Shown: positions 1 to 13,046, numbered from the stretch's first letter. The stretch is 64,000 nucleotides of DNA from Clavelina lepadiformis (GCF_947623445.1 NC_135242.1:9858001-9922000); one strand, 5' to 3'. The notes: generated by a model not told the origin, from the sequence alone. Numbers and translations are program-made.

Positions 1-1625
1 TATACTTCAAGCTAAATCATAAACTTCATTTTGTTTTGGCAGCATCAATGACATAAAGGAAACACATCAATAAACAAAGGTGACATCAGAAATAGTAATG
101 ACGTTTTGATCATTGACGACGTCATAATCACTATAATGTAATTTGAAGTTATATAGTATTGGTATCTGGCTTAGACGTCTGATTTGGCCCCATGAGAGTA
201 ACAGTGTCAACTGGGTCGCTAATACGGTAATCATCAACTTATGAAGCTCCTATGAAGCAGGGTAGCTCATTGCTATCAGCATTGTAGTGAACTAAGAGCC
301 AACAAAACCAGCTTCATCACAATCTCTGCCATCCAAACTGGTGTCAATACCTGCAGCAGCACTTTAGACAAAGCACTGACATATATTCTTTTAGAAGACA
401 TTTTTCCGTTTAATTTTCCTGTAACTATGCTTTGGAATTACTCTAAAAAACTTACAAAAAGTTAACAGTTGATTATATCAATATATGCTAGCTTAGCATA
501 ACCAACATTTCCTAAACCTATATCTGAAATCATGCTGGCAGTTCCAGCTAGGTCTAGGCTACTTGTGAAACAAAGAATCAAACTAATGAAGCGTGCAACA
601 ATGTTATAATATCAATTTGCTATTTATTTCACTTCGATGGAGAAAGAATCGTCTAAAATTTAACCACAAAACCGACACATATTTTTTAACTTTCTGGTAA
701 GTAGAAGCTGGGTTAAACCTTCCATTAGTTGGAATAATTTCCAAAAAAAAACTATACAAGAATCGAGTTTAAGCATTTAACATGAAGACAAGATAACTCG
801 TCAAACGCAATAACATGTGTAAGCTCTTCTGTGAGTGGTAAACTGGCTCTTCCTAGTCACAACAAGATTCTTGTCATGCTCCCTAAGAGAAGGACTTTCC
901 CATGATGATATGTGGTTAATTCCTTGTTTTGCTACCATTGTAATGCTCTTGAGCAAGGTATGCTCAATGCTTGCTTCTGTTGAACAGTGCCAAATTCTGG
1001 AAACATAAAAAGCCCAAAAATGAACACAAATGTTTATCCATGGTTACTTGCACAAAGACAAGCTCAGTAGCTGGTGCTCATGCAGTGAAAAATCATTGTG
1101 GAGTTTAAGTCATGCAACACTTTTTTTAATTGAGGTACAAAGATTGTGGTAGCGTATCAGTGAATGCCCTCTGTAAAAATGAGTGCACCTGAAAAAGTTG
1201 AATGCCCAATACAAAATTTGGTTGCCATTTCAGTGGATGACAGCAAGACATTAAAACCCTTACCTTTCATGTGAACATTGAATACACATTTTGCATCAGT
1301 AGCAGGAAAGAAAAAATACATTGTTTCTATGTACAGTATTAAATCAGTATATTTTTCTTGCTCTTGATGTAGCATAGAAATCACATAAACTGTACTCACA
1401 CAACATGTCTATATGTGATGCGTAAAACGGTAACTACTTTTCACGTAATTTCAAGACATTAGCTGCTGTGCATTAGTTTAGTTCACTAAGCAATTGTGCA
1501 AATCTTTATATGAGTGCTGGTACTCTTTGATTGTGTTTTTGATAAAACTATTAGTAACACTTAGTACTTTTTAGTTCTCTTGCTACATACTTTTGCAAAA
1601 TGTTGTGATATTTCTATATTTTTAG
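1..1625. other. Non-coding, probably Homer intron
   Basis: AT-rich sequence upstream of the first visible Homer exon. The open reading frames here are short and unconvincing. I saw no exon matching the missing N-terminal half of the EVH1 domain, so this is most likely intron. A CRE-like core (gacgtca) lies near position 120. Confidence 0.5.
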
Positions 1626-4600
1626 GCAATAATAAATAGTACCCTTCTCCCGGAAATGTCTTTCATAAAAACATCTGCCAAGTTTGGACAATGGGTTGAT
1701 ATCCAGGCTGGAACAGTGTATGGACTTGGATTTGCATCAGAATCTTCATTAAACCGATTTTCTGAGCAATTTGAAAATATAAGGTACGTCATGTCACTTC
1801 CCTTGTCAAAGATGGGTATGAATGCGCTTCTTTTCTTTGGGATCGTGAAAGATGCTCTTTTTTCAAATTGAAAGCGTGAGTGGGAGCACACTCCTATTTT
1901 AGGACTATCTGCTCGTTGCTCTTTTTTTTCACAAACAAAACTATGAAAGCATAAAATAAAAAAAAATTCATAAAAAATGAAGTTCAATTAAAAATCCACA
2001 TTTTTTGACTGCTTTGAGACTAATTTTATGCTGTGAATAAATGAAGAGTGCTTTGAGATGAACTTAAGGCAGTTAACTAGTAACCACCTGACATGATGAT
2101 GGTGATAATAGGGCATATGCCTTTGAATTGCTAAAAAGGGCTAGCGTGATAAAAAGAGCTCGCTCGCTCTTGAAATGTTGAAACCATTAAATAATGTTAC
2201 TTATTAAAGAATTACTTTGTGACTTTTTTATCGTCACAATGAAGCTGAAAATAACTTGTATTTTCTCTTTTAGTGTCGTATCACTCACACACAAACAAAA
2301 GTTGATATTTTCGTCACTATATAAGAGTTGAGTAATATTCTAAAGTACAATTCTTTGATGATTTATGCCTCACATGTTAAGTTAGGATTCCCCTTCATTA
2401 CTGTGCGATTTATCATCAGAAATACAGGTCGTTCTTGAAAAATACAGTGCACTAATGACTAAGAAATACACCGATGATAATAATAAAGAACAAATGGACA
2501 CAGATTTCAACACCGAAATCCTGCGTGAATTTGTCATTTTGGTGTTAAATGAAAAAATAAATCTGTTTTTTCTGTATACAAATTAAAGAAAATTTATCGC
2601 AACCATTGGGAAATGTCCTTTTGATTGATCATACAAAGAAACTTCAACGTTTTGCTTTTGATTTGTTAACTTTGCAAAACATAAGATCTGACTCGAATCT
2701 GTCTGCAAGATTTGGATTCGTGAGAGTAACAAAAATTGTCGACATTCGTGCATAAGATTCGGGCTGGTACTCGGTTTTCCACATTCCTACTGTTTATTAT
2801 TTATTGAACATTTAAGGCTAATCTTAGTGACGTATGAAAAGTTTTAGAAAAGTACGAAGTATGACACGACCAGTGGCTCAGATAAGACTCGCTGCCATAA
2901 TCGAAAAGAGATTATGACAAGCTAACAAAAATTTAATTGCCTATTGTCGACCAACTGAGCAATCCATCATCGCCAAAACATCATTGCAACACCATACATT
3001 CATGAATGTCATTACTTCCAACTTACTTTGAAACACATGTATATTGAATTTGTTTTGTCTTAAATATTGCATATGACATAACATATTATTTATTAAATAC
3101 GACATCAATATCTAAGGTTTAACCATAGTTAATTAGTAAGACACAAATGTGTAACAAACATTACAAATTAATGGAATCCCCAAATTTTAAAAATCCTCTT
3201 CTTAGTATTTAGCAACTTTGTCAATTTTTCAGTACCTATGCCTATAGTACCATTTTTTATGATTTTTGTCACAAGTTGGTACTGTAATGATAAAAGTAAA
3301 ATAAACATGCATATATTCAGAAAAAACTGCAGAACTTGTATTAAACAAATTTATTTCGAATTACGGTAGAAGGCAAGACAGCCCTGATAAAAGATAACTT
3401 AATGAAAATATATGCTAGTGAAAAGTGTAAGGTTTCATATTATTTTGAACGCTTGCGTTTGCTTTAAAGATAAGATTTACCATACTTTTGTTAAAGTGTG
3501 TTTCATTGTTTTTCAACTCTTTAACAGTAAAAAACAGGTATATGTACTATGGTACTTAGTATACTTTGTGTGTGTAATTTTAGGGAGAGAGCAAAATTGT
3601 TGTTGGAACAAGGTATAGTTTCACGAACATCAGAAGCCTCAAAAAACGGGTGTGCCCATCATTCACAAGTATATATATTTTCCTGAATATTTGTATTTTT
3701 AACATCATCTTTTATTTTAAATGTATGTTTTTGCATGGTTGTATGATACATTGGGAAAGCTTTTTTCACTAGCACCTACTTGGCTATTACAAGGAATCGC
3801 CCATGCCCCTACACTGACAAAGCTAAAAGTGGTTGTGTATTGCACAGGTGGTAATACAAACTTATGTTATAGGATAGGTATTGTTTAAATATCTTTCGAT
3901 TACCAAAAGCATATCTATTGCTAAAAGCAAACTACAAGCTTTCCATAAAAGCTTCCATAAGCTTTCCACAGTAGAATTTCCATAAAATTGTAATAAAGTA
4001 GTGCTTTTCAACCTGTGAGACTATACGCACTAGCGCATATCTAAAACAATCTAGTGCAGATGACGATCACGATGTGTATGAAAGTCTCTCTCTGATTTTT
4101 GGTTATTCTTAAGCAACCCTGATTGGTTGTGCAAGTTTGGTGTTTTCACGCTTACCCTCGTGTTGGGCCATGGTCGAGTCAAGCTCATCCGTAATATGGT
4201 ACGTTGCACAGTTTTCATAAAACAACTCCAGATTTTTTAGTATAGCTCCCATAAATAAGACTGCCATTAAAAAGATCGTGACTAAATGTTGAAGTGACGA
4301 AGAAAAAAAACAACAGCAAAGTAATGGAGTATGTTGATATCACATCAAGGCAATGTCCTATTTCATTGCTTTATATTTAGTTGAAAATAGTTGGGTGTTG
4401 TTATGGACACAAGAATGTGGGCTTTTCTTGTATCGACATAGAAGTGGAAATTGTGAGTAAATGAATAATAGGGTTAATGGGTGAAATGAAATTTGTTGAA
4501 ATATTTTTTCATTGGTTTTACGCGATTCGACCATTAACTTTGTATCATCTTGGGAACGATTTGCTTTAAGATGATTCTTGCATATTTTTAAATGTAATTA

Positions 4601-7600
4601 TTTAATTTAATTTTACTGCCAACTTCCAGCTCTCGATGTTTCCTTTTTATGCACACATAGCTAATGAAATCGTAGAAACCGATGTTACTAATGCATTGAT
4701 ATTACTAAATGCAATATTAACAAAAGTTTGATGATATTTTTAACTGCATTGGCTACACAACAATCCATTCACTTGTACAATGTATATATAGCATTGCACC
4801 AACCCATGAAATCAGCAAGGAAGCCTTTAACTAAGCTATAAGAACTACAGTAACGTGTATGGGCATAAAAGTTGCCCAACAAACTAGTATGGTATGGCAT
4901 CACAAACTTTTTTCTCAGACTGCGGAAAGTCTTTCCAAAACTTAAACTCGGCAATGATTCCTCATCGCTCGGCTACCAATCTTTTCTTCGTTTTTATTAC
5001 TTTTTTTTATTTTTTTTTGGTATTACCTGAGTTTGGAACTGTTCATCAAGATCATTGAACTAAAGTAAGCATCGTTTCCCCAGAAAAAAATGTATATTTA
5101 AAATTATTTTTGGTTCCTTGTTAATCAAATTTGAATGCTATATCCTAGTTATTTAAAGGTAAACTAAAGACTGTTTTGTAATCTAAATTCAACCCTTACA
5201 ATTAGCTATATGACATACTTTGGTAAATTCACTATAATATAACTTGTAAGAAATGTGTTATCTGAAGAGGCCATTTTTTGCTGCTAACTTTCGTCATGAT
5301 GATATGCTTACAACACTCAACTCATCAACTATGAAACAAATAACCGCAATTAGATTCAAATCTTTTCACTTGATTGCATACTTTTGAGTTTGTCATGTCT
5401 CCACCATGAAACTAAGAAATTGCATGTTAACTGCAAACCTTCAACAAGTAATAATATGAACTACAAAATGTCTTGCATGCTGCAGAAATTGGTTTGCAAT
5501 TGTGGTACTGCCCCTTTGCAAAACGCTACTCAATTTTAAACAAAATATTTCTTGAAGCTGGTAAGCAGAAAAAAATTGTTTTGCTGACATTCTTCATTTC
5601 ATTTTTTTATGTACTTAGTCATCATGTGTAAATTTTTTTCATCTCTTTTATAGTATGTCAGCGGTTCAAAAACCTGGCCGCTTGTCACATGTGGTGACCA
5701 AAAATTTAGGGTGTGCAAATGAACAGGATTTAGAATGACATTAGTGTCTATTTTACTGTTTATACTAAGGTTTAACTAATTAAAACAACATAAGTCATAC
5801 AATCATCACTGGCCACACCACATTGAATGTTTGGTGACACTACAGTTAACCAATTTCGTTAAGTTGTGTCACTATAGAAAGGATTGATGAATTAACATAC
5901 AAAGTTTTTTCCTTTGTCAAAATACTTGAACATATCTTCATTCAACTCTTTTCAGTGGGGTCAGAAAGTCAAAACTTTAAAAAAGATATTTTGCAAGTTT
6001 AGTTTTGATTGATACAGAATAGGATTAGTCTATTTTACTTGAACTTTTTAAACATTATCTAAATATGGACAAGGAACAACCCTACACCCCATAGACCCAT
6101 ATATAAGGGTAATATTTGAACTAATTTGATGACTATAGATGTTTGAAATTAATATAATGTTTTGTTACTAGAATAAGAAATATAGCTTGTTGTATAAAAT
6201 ACATGTACATTTTACGAGTGTCGCTATTAATCAACAACAATCTTGAGTCCTCTAGATATTTAGAGATAGGTCTTGGTGTAAAAGCTGGAATAATAATGTA
6301 CTGTGCAATCTTCCTCAATTTTATTGTAAACTTTGATATGAAATTTTGTATGGAAATTTTTACAATATTTTCTGTTCGATTTGTAGTAGTGTTCTCATCG
6401 GTGGTTCTCAAACCTTTGAACTAGTGCCACACTAAAAGGTTCAAGCTTTATTTTAACATTTTGCTATTGGACAGTGACAAAAAAGGGTGTACCGACACTT
6501 AATCACGCGACGCTTAATCACCGACACATAATCACTAGGACATTTAATCACCGACACATAATCACTAGGACATTTAATCACGCGACTTGGATACTTATTC
6601 ACGCGACAAATAATCACTTGGATGTCGGAAAAGCGTGAGGAAAATTCAGTAATTCAAGCTCATGTGCATCTCTCTGTGGGGATGACGATGTGGATTGCTT
6701 TTAAGGTTGGCCTAAAGCCAAAGGCTATTAGTCTTTCTTTTAGAACTCCCCGACAATTGTCTTTGACTCCGTTTTGCCGGCTTTCTCTATAATGTTTCTT
6801 TAAATCAACATCAGCTTCATAAAGTCTAATTGTTATATTGTCCGAAATAAGTTGTATCACATTAGAAACATTTTTATCATCTTTTCACATTTAAACAAAA
6901 CTATAACTCCAATTCAGTAATGAACAGTCCAGAAGGTAAAACTGATATTATGTGTAGAGACAAGAAGGGGAGATTTTAACCAAACCTTAGTTTTTATACA
7001 AACACATTAGCCATAAGCAGATACAAAAACACATAAGCAGAGACTTGGAACCAGGTGTACTCATGGCGCTGCCAAAAACGAAATCTTTGAAGCGGACCTT
7101 GCAGAGAAAACGTCGCGAACTGCAGACTGCACAATGTACGGCCGCTCTACAGTCTCCGATGGATACTAATTTCACAATACCAGAAACATTCCAGCGCATG
7201 ATTTTGCACGACTCTGGACCTGGAAACAATCGTCTGATTCTTCTTGGTAGCAGGGATCTGCTAGACCAGGGGTGGCCAGACCTGCTTCATGCTCGAGCCG
7301 CATATAACAAATTCCAGTTTTAAAAGAGCCACAACACAAACACAATAAAAAACACGAATTTATTCACTCACAACGAAGTGTAGCTATTGATAAACATTAG
7401 TGCTGCGTGGTGATACTATGAGTCTCCACCTGGGCTTCACCAACTCTTTTTGCAATTATTAGTATAACCGTAACCAAGTTTTAAAACTAGGTCAGCCCTG
7501 ACGTACAGCTTCAATCTGACAGTTTACTTAACTACAGTGTACAAGTTAGCTCACTTCTGTACAATAATGTACTTTTTGGAGTGTAATTTGATTATTACTA

Positions 7601-10600
7601 ACAATGAGTCCATTGTTACTACATGTGATAGAACGCATTGTTTCATAATCTGATCAAACAACTCGTCTAGACCAGGAAAATGCATGTCTAATTCAACAAT
7701 GCTAATTCATTAAAGAGCCGCAATCAAAGGCTCAAAGAGCCGCAGTTTGGCCACCCCTGTGCTAGACGGTTTGGCCAGAGCGAAATTGTGGCTAGCTGAT
7801 GGAACGTTCAAGGTTGTACCGTCTTTGTTCTTTCAACTGTACACAGTACATTTTGAACTTGTTCCCGGTCTTATTCCTGCAGCAGTTTACTGCCTCGTTC
7901 AAAATAAAACGCGAGCAACGTACGATCGCATCCTTGATGCAATTAAAACAATGATCCCCACTGCTGCACCGGAATGCGTTTTGCTCGATTTTGAGACTGC
8001 CGCGCAGTAAGTGCTTTCCGCACAGCATTTCCTACAGCAAATGTTAGGAGTTGTTATTTTCACCTAACGCAAAGCGTCCTGCGCAAAGTTAATGAAATTG
8101 GCATGACATGTGACTACGAGTCTAATGACGAATTAAGAACAGCTGTTCGGTGTTTACCAGCCTTAGCCATGGTCCCTTCCTCTGACGTAGTCGAGTCATT
8201 TCTGATCTTAGCTGATAGCATGCCCGATCACGAGAAGATGCCTGAGCTGCTTTCGTATTTCGAACACACATATATCAGAGGCAGACGACGTCCGGGACGT
8301 GGTGAAAATTACGGCTCAGCCATCTTTCCAATCGAAAGTTGAAATCATTACAAAGCCGGGGCAGGTTGCATTGCAAGAACCACAAATGCAGTCGAAGGTT
8401 GGCATTTTGGTCTCCAAGTGCTTTTTCAATGCCACCACCCGACATTGTGGACTTTCATACAGGGAATTGAAAAAGACATTCAAATGCAACATGCAACGTT
8501 TCTGCAAGGAATTGCTAGTACTCAACCTTCTATTCCAATGCGGTACAAGTCACTGAAACTGCGCATGCAAAACACAGTTGACCGTTATCTGTCAAGCGAG
8601 ATTTTAGTCTATCTTCGTGCAGTTGCTTACATTTCCCATGCATAACATTGCTGTAAATTGTAAATGTAAATAAACATTGTAAATGTGTGATTAAATGTCG
8701 CGTGATTAAATGTCGCGTGATTAAATGTCCTAGTGATTATGTGTCGCGTGATTAAATGTCCTAGTGATTATGTGTCGCGTGATAAAGTGTCGCGTGATTA
8801 AATGTCCTAGTGATTATGTGTCGGTGATTAAGCGTCGAGTGATTAAGTGTCGCGTGATTAAGTGTCACCAAACCACAAAAAAGGCCCAATTGGAAGATAT
8901 TTGCCAAATAAAGGCGATTTAACTTTGAAGTTCAGAAAAATATGAATGCAATGATAAGTGTCATTAAAGCCACCTAGATCTGGTGAGCTGTTTGTTTACA
9001 AAGTCAAAGTATTGATTTACTTCACATTGTTGTACTTGTCTTGATTGGGAACAACAACGCTAATACAACTAATCTGAATACCTTATACAATTATGAGTAT
9101 CTATACTAATCAACTTTTTATAGAAATCATTGTATTATTTATCGGCAAAATCTTAAATGCAAATATCAACACAGTATGTTTCAATAATTGTCACTTTTCA
9201 AATGAAGTCATTGCTTTCAAGAGTTGCACATAAAGTACAACTGAAGACATTTTAGATTCGTCTTTATTAATATGTAAATTATGCAAGGACATTCACACAA
9301 ACCTGAGTGATTTTTGTCTTATCTTTTCAACGCTATTGCTTTCATATATTTTTTGCTGTTGATTGGAATGTTGACTCCTCGGAATTAGAGTCTTATTGTC
9401 TTAATTACAGTTCACATTTCTTCAAAATCAATAAAGTCGAAACCGTATACTTTAAACTAATAATCATCAAGATTTAGAACGCGTAATTATTACTTCACAA
9501 TGTTAATTTTGACATCAAAGTGGCACACAACCAAAAGACACCAAATAAAATAGTGCAAGTAGTCGATGATGTCACTTTTCCATGGTGACATTTTTGGTGA
9601 TTCATAGACCATAAATCAATACCCTCGTAATATTATGACAAACAGTATACTAGTGAACTTTCTTGGATTTACATATTTAATTCAGCAACAATTTTGATGG
9701 TGGTGGTTTTGGCTCTCACGGCACACAGTTTTTGAACCACTAGGTTACAGTGTATGGTGCATATATGTGTGTGTATTATGAGACATTCTTTATAGAGAGC
9801 TGTCTTGAACCATGATGCTGATGACATTTTAAGTTCAAATTCTGATGAGAGCCAATCGACTGCTCATGGCCTGCCCGATCTAAAATGTCTTAAGCTTGAT
9901 AATGACAAGTTAAAAATTGCACTTTCACAAAGGTTAGATGAGTATACAATTTAGCTGTTCATTAACTACTGCATAACATAGGTGAACTTTTGTCATGATT
10001 TTGTTGTTATAGGTATATAGTATTTGTAAAAGTAATATGCTGATGCTTGCATTGCAAATACTATTTTAATAGCTCGACTACAACAAGAAAATTGGAGTTG
10101 GAAATTCATTCTTTGAAGATGACAAACAAACAAGTAATAAATACTTTACAAGAATCACTTTCAAATGCAAACCAGTTGCATGGTGAATTAATGGCTTGCA
10201 CAGAAGACAATGAAAAACTAAAAATAAAGGTTATTAATTTAATTTTTTAAGAAATTTCATGGTTGCAGCGAAAAGGTTTTGTCTATTATTTGAATAGAAC
10301 GTTGCCAATTGCCTATAAAACATTTGTGTAGATTTACAGTACCTTGTCAGTGTAGTAGTTGGAGTACAACCCTCGCATTCAATTACGTATGGAAATCGAA
10401 TATTTGGATTTGTGTTGTTTGACGCATTATTCTTCTTCTTTGTTTCCTCTTTTTGCGTGTTTGGTGTGGTAACTGGCATAAATCACGTCGGACATTCTTG
10501 AAATTTGGCAAGATCTCAGTCAAGTTCGTGTATGAGCGTGATCACGTGACTACTTTTTTGGGAAATCCCAGAATACTTTCAAATCTTGGCGGTTTTCGAT

Positions 10601-13046
10601 GGTTGATATCTCCATTTTTTCACCTTGCTTTAAAGCTACGTGATTCCCCATCATACCACTTTAATGACGATCACGTTCGGTTACATGATAAGGAGATATA
10701 GGGTAAGTTATGAGAGGTGTTGATTTTTTTCGATAACAATTACCACAATAATTATGAGACCATGTTTAACAATTTTATTGCATAAATTTATTAGTCTGAC
10801 CGTAGTAATATAACCTGTTATTTTCATGTCAATCACATTTACTTAAACCGGAAATTGCCAAAAACCTCTGAAAATAACCGCTTTTCGGCATCTAATAACT
10901 CCTTTACGCTTTGAGTTTTTGTTAAAAGCTTTCAACAAGTTGCGACAACAATTAAGGCCAGTATCCGTATCAAAAATCATTTTCACTGACAAACAAACTA
11001 AGAAGTTATGACTCTAAATGCGAATGTTGCTTGACGTTTTTTAGCACTTCGGCCCAAAGCATGTAATACAGGGGTGTCCAACCTTTTCGACCAAAGGGAC
11101 ACATGCGATTTACGAATGATTGCGCGGGCCACTTGACTGTTTACTGCTAATTTATAGTTAAGACCCACGCACCAAAATTCTACAAATACGTATTATCCTC
11201 TTTTACAATTATAAGAACAATAAACATACCAAGATATAGTAAAGTCAACAAAGTTTTTATTTTTTACTGCACGTCGACTTTTCAATGTGAAGCTTAGAAC
11301 TGTTTTTCTCTAAGTAAATTGGCAATACTCTGTGAGATGGACGATGTAGCAATGGGAAGCGAGTTTTCCATATGGCTGTCAGAAAGTAGTAAACAAACAA
11401 TAAATGCCAATTTCTCGAAATGTAAGTTCACCATAAATTACGTAGGCGAATATAAATCATTTCGAAAAATACCGCGCGGGCTACTCAGAACATTCCAGCG
11501 GGCCCCCGGTTGTACACCCCTGGTGTAATATAACGCTATTCACTATATTTGAACGAATCGTTCAATCTTTAGGTGATATTTTCAATTTTTAAACCGTAAG
11601 GACATTATATTCAGCAAAAATTTCATAACAGCCCATTTTCGTGTTAATTATGTGAATACTTTGACCTGAAGTCGTCGAAGACTTGTAACTTAGGCACTTT
11701 TTGGAGTTTATTAACTCATTTTAGCTTGTAATAGGTATGATAATAGCTTACTTAAATAAACCTAAACCATCATATGGTTGGTATATTTGTACCGTTAAAT
11801 GTAAATGCTAGCCTGCATTACAGTTCAATCTTGACCGTTTTGTTCTAGTCTAGTCCAGTTATTGTGACAAAAACAAGAATGCTATTAACAATTCATGTAC
11901 TGTCATTTGCGGTATTCTTATGTTGAAAATAAACATTACCTGCTAGTATTCAGCTATACCTATGGAGAACTATTACGTCCAAAACGCGTTAGTTAGCCTA
12001 CCATACCTAACACAAACCCCAATCATCAAGGTCATTGTTGCGATTACAATCGCCTTGTTGCAGCTTCAGAATTCAGTAAATTTTTGTAACAGCTTTTTCA
12101 ACATTAAGTGATGATCGTTGTGAAGTTTCTTTGACTTCAGATGTTTGCCTGGGAGATGGCTGGGAAGATTTATCACCTCGAGAACATCCATGTTAATATT
12201 TCGATTGGTATTAAAATTGGCTGGCCAACTACTAGTTGGTTTTGTTGGCTTCTCAACTGTGGTACACTATTGTGTTAACGTCCTTGGACAAGGCATTTTT
12301 GTCTCTGGCTTATGTTAATTGCGGTGATGAAAATTTCTAAATTTGGGTAAGAACCCCCAAGAAATAAAAAATGCACACAGACCAGCTTGGTATCTGAAAC
12401 TTTGTTAGTTAGAAGTGATAACCAGGTTTTATTTTTGCAAAGGCTTTGCTTAGTGCAAGGATAAATATATTGATACCATACCAAATTTATGGTAGTCATA
12501 TAAGCCTCTTTCAAGTACTGTTTTGTGCACAGATTGCTGATTTGGAAAGTGAAAATTCCAAAGGAATTGATACACGACAAAAAAACACTGATTTACGAAA
12601 AACCATTGAGCAGTTGAGAAATGAAAATGCTGAAAAGTGCAAAGAATGTATTACGCTGCAACAACGTATTGGCGTTTTAAATGTTATTGAGAAGCAACAC
12701 ACTGAATGTGCAGCAAGAATAAAGGTAGCATATTAAAGTTCTAGTAGTTTTCCTTATTTTGTTGTATTTTTCTAGCTTATCCAAGCACTCATAGAATGTT
12801 TATTAATCAAGCGTTTACATGTCCTTTGTTTGCTTATTTTGTTTGAAGCAAATTTATTTTATTTAGAAATCAAATGAGGAAAATTATTTGTTAAAAGAAA
12901 AAATCTCTGCCCTTGAAAATGATTTAAAGGACCTCATAGAAGAAAGGAACAAAGTGAAGATGGAAATAAAGCAATATTTGAAGCAAGTTTCTGAACATGC
13001 ATGTAGTCTGACCCAGATTAGCGAAATGTTGCAAACTGCAGTGTAG
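1626..13046 (+). CDS. HOMER: Homer scaffold protein, 3' six exons (5' end outside window)
   Basis: Exons 1626-1783, 3584-3668, 9796-9932, 10073-10229, 12533-12724 and 12867-13046 (TAG at 13044-13046) join with matching phases at every junction into 302 residues. The first exon is the end of an EVH1 domain: the run INSTLLPEMSF, then KFGQWVDIQAGTVYGLGF, matches the Homer EVH1 core that binds PPxxF ligands such as group I mGluRs, IP3 receptors and Shank. A short variable linker follows. From about residue 120 to the end the sequence is charged coiled coil with leucine heptads, which in Homer drives tetramer formation. Vertebrate Homer is about 350 aa, so only about 45-50 residues are missing, presumably in exons left of base 1. 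The 85-nt exon at 3584 is the least certain, though its phases fit exactly. The 6.1-kb third intron is full of transposons. Divergence is clear but the identification is firm. Confidence 0.92.
1784..3583. other. Homer intron, nothing recognised
   Basis: AT-rich intron between EVH1 exon 1626-1783 (donor gtacgt) and exon 3584-3668 (acceptor ttttag). I see no further gene, RNA or clear repeat. Confidence 0.6.
6494..6617. repeat. Left terminal array of the MULE
   Basis: Tandem, variable 14-16 bp units of the type GACATTTAATCACGCGAC and GACACATAATCACTAG. They are inverted relative to the array at 8685-8866, and together the two form the terminal inverted repeats. Confidence 0.85.
7045..8645 (+). 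pseudogene. MULE-family transposase, interrupted
   Basis: The frame runs from about 7045 (first ATG 7063; it may start further upstream) to TAA at 8643-8645. Family landmarks are all present: LKRTLQRKRRE, then DSGPGNN, ADGTFK followed by LFFQLYTVHF (first catalytic Asp), LLDFETAA (second Asp), CYFHLTQ, and TNAVEGWHFG (third acidic residue). Three lesions disable it. A hAT element is inserted at 7267-7759 between LLGSRDLLD and GLARAKL. There is a frameshift just after FETAAQ near 8010. A TGA replaces a likely tryptophan codon at 8340-8342. The rest is well preserved, so inactivation looks fairly recent. I could not find a FLYWCH zinc finger in the 6640-7040 leader. Confidence 0.85.
7267..7759. 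mobile_element. hAT-type non-autonomous element inside the MULE transposase
   Basis: Termini are CAGGGGTGGCCAGACCTGC on the left and, read inward from the right, CAGGGGTGGCCAAACTGCGG. The 8-bp sequence TGCTAGAC is duplicated exactly at 7259-7266 and 7760-7767, the hAT signature. At 493 bp with no transposase frame it is a MITE-like passenger. Its insertion split the MULE transposase, so it is the younger of the two. Confidence 0.9.
8685..8866. repeat. Right terminal array of the MULE
   Basis: Twelve consecutive units alternating irregularly between GCGTGATTAAATGTC and CTAGTGATTATGTGTC, with two or three variants nearest the end. Same units, opposite orientation, as 6494-6617. Repeated binding sites for the transposase are a reasonable inference. 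Confidence 0.88.
9933..10072. other. Short Homer intron
   Basis: 140-nt intron, donor gttaga and acceptor ttttaatag, splitting a Ser codon (AG|C) in the coiled coil. Confidence 0.75.
10230..12532. other. Homer intron with a hAT MITE
   Basis: 2.3-kb intron, donor gttatt and acceptor tgtgcacag. It holds the hAT-type element at 11069-11522. The rest shows only short random frames. Confidence 0.65.
11069..11522. mobile_element. hAT-type MITE
   Basis: 454 bp with termini CAGGGGTGTCCAACCTTTTC and, from the right inward, CAGGGGTGTACAACCGGGGG. Flanks ATGTAATA (11061-11068) and GTGTAATA (11523-11530) match at 7 of 8 bases, as expected for an old hAT duplication. No coding capacity recognised. The ends resemble those at 7267 and 36676, so the three may share a mobilising transposase. 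Confidence 0.8.

Larger units (their letters stand above)
6486..8874 (+). mobile_element. Mutator-like element (MULE) with tandem-repeat termini and 9-bp TSD
   Basis: The element is bounded by a perfect 9-bp direct repeat ACAAAAAAG at 6477-6485 and 8875-8883, the duplication length expected of Mutator transposition. The ends are inverted copies of each other: GACACTTAATCACGCGAC on the left against GTCGCGTGATTAAGTGTC on the right. Each end is an array of 14-16 bp units built on TGATTAnnTGTC, at 6494-6617 (about eight units) and 8685-8866 (twelve units). Inside is a plus-strand MULE transposase gene, now broken, with an AATAAA at 8669 just past its stop. Length is 2389 bp, of which 493 bp is a later hAT insertion. 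Confidence 0.9.
5659..9743. mobile_element. Possible outer hAT-like element (pair of terminal repeats)
   Basis: Position 5659 begins CAGCGGTTCAAAAACCTGG. Position 9743 read backwards begins CTAGTGGTTCAAAAACTGTG. They share a GGTTCAAAAAC block followed by GCCG. A second left-like end, CGGTGGTTCTCAAACC, is at 6399. I found no convincing 8-bp target duplication for either pairing, so the boundaries and even the pairing are uncertain. If real, the element was about 1.7 kb before the Mutator-like element landed in it. Confidence 0.3.
3669..9795. other. Homer intron carrying nested transposons
   Basis: 6.1-kb intron with donor gtatat and acceptor ttatag. It contains the Mutator-like element at 6486-8874, the hAT insert at 7267-7759, and hAT-like terminal sequences at 5659, 6399 and 9743. 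The stretches 3669-5650 and 8890-9700 show nothing I can name. Confidence 0.7.

Noticed and set aside
200..245. NWVANT-like translation resembling the EVH1 NWVP motif
   Set aside because: Only a few residues match, no flanking family sequence and no splice sites; likely chance.
1622..1987. 121-codon minus-strand frame
   Set aside because: Antisense to the Homer EVH1 exon, which has splice sites and strong family motifs.
10453..10701. 82-codon plus-strand frame in a Homer intron
   Set aside because: No recognisable motif and no splice context; intronic.
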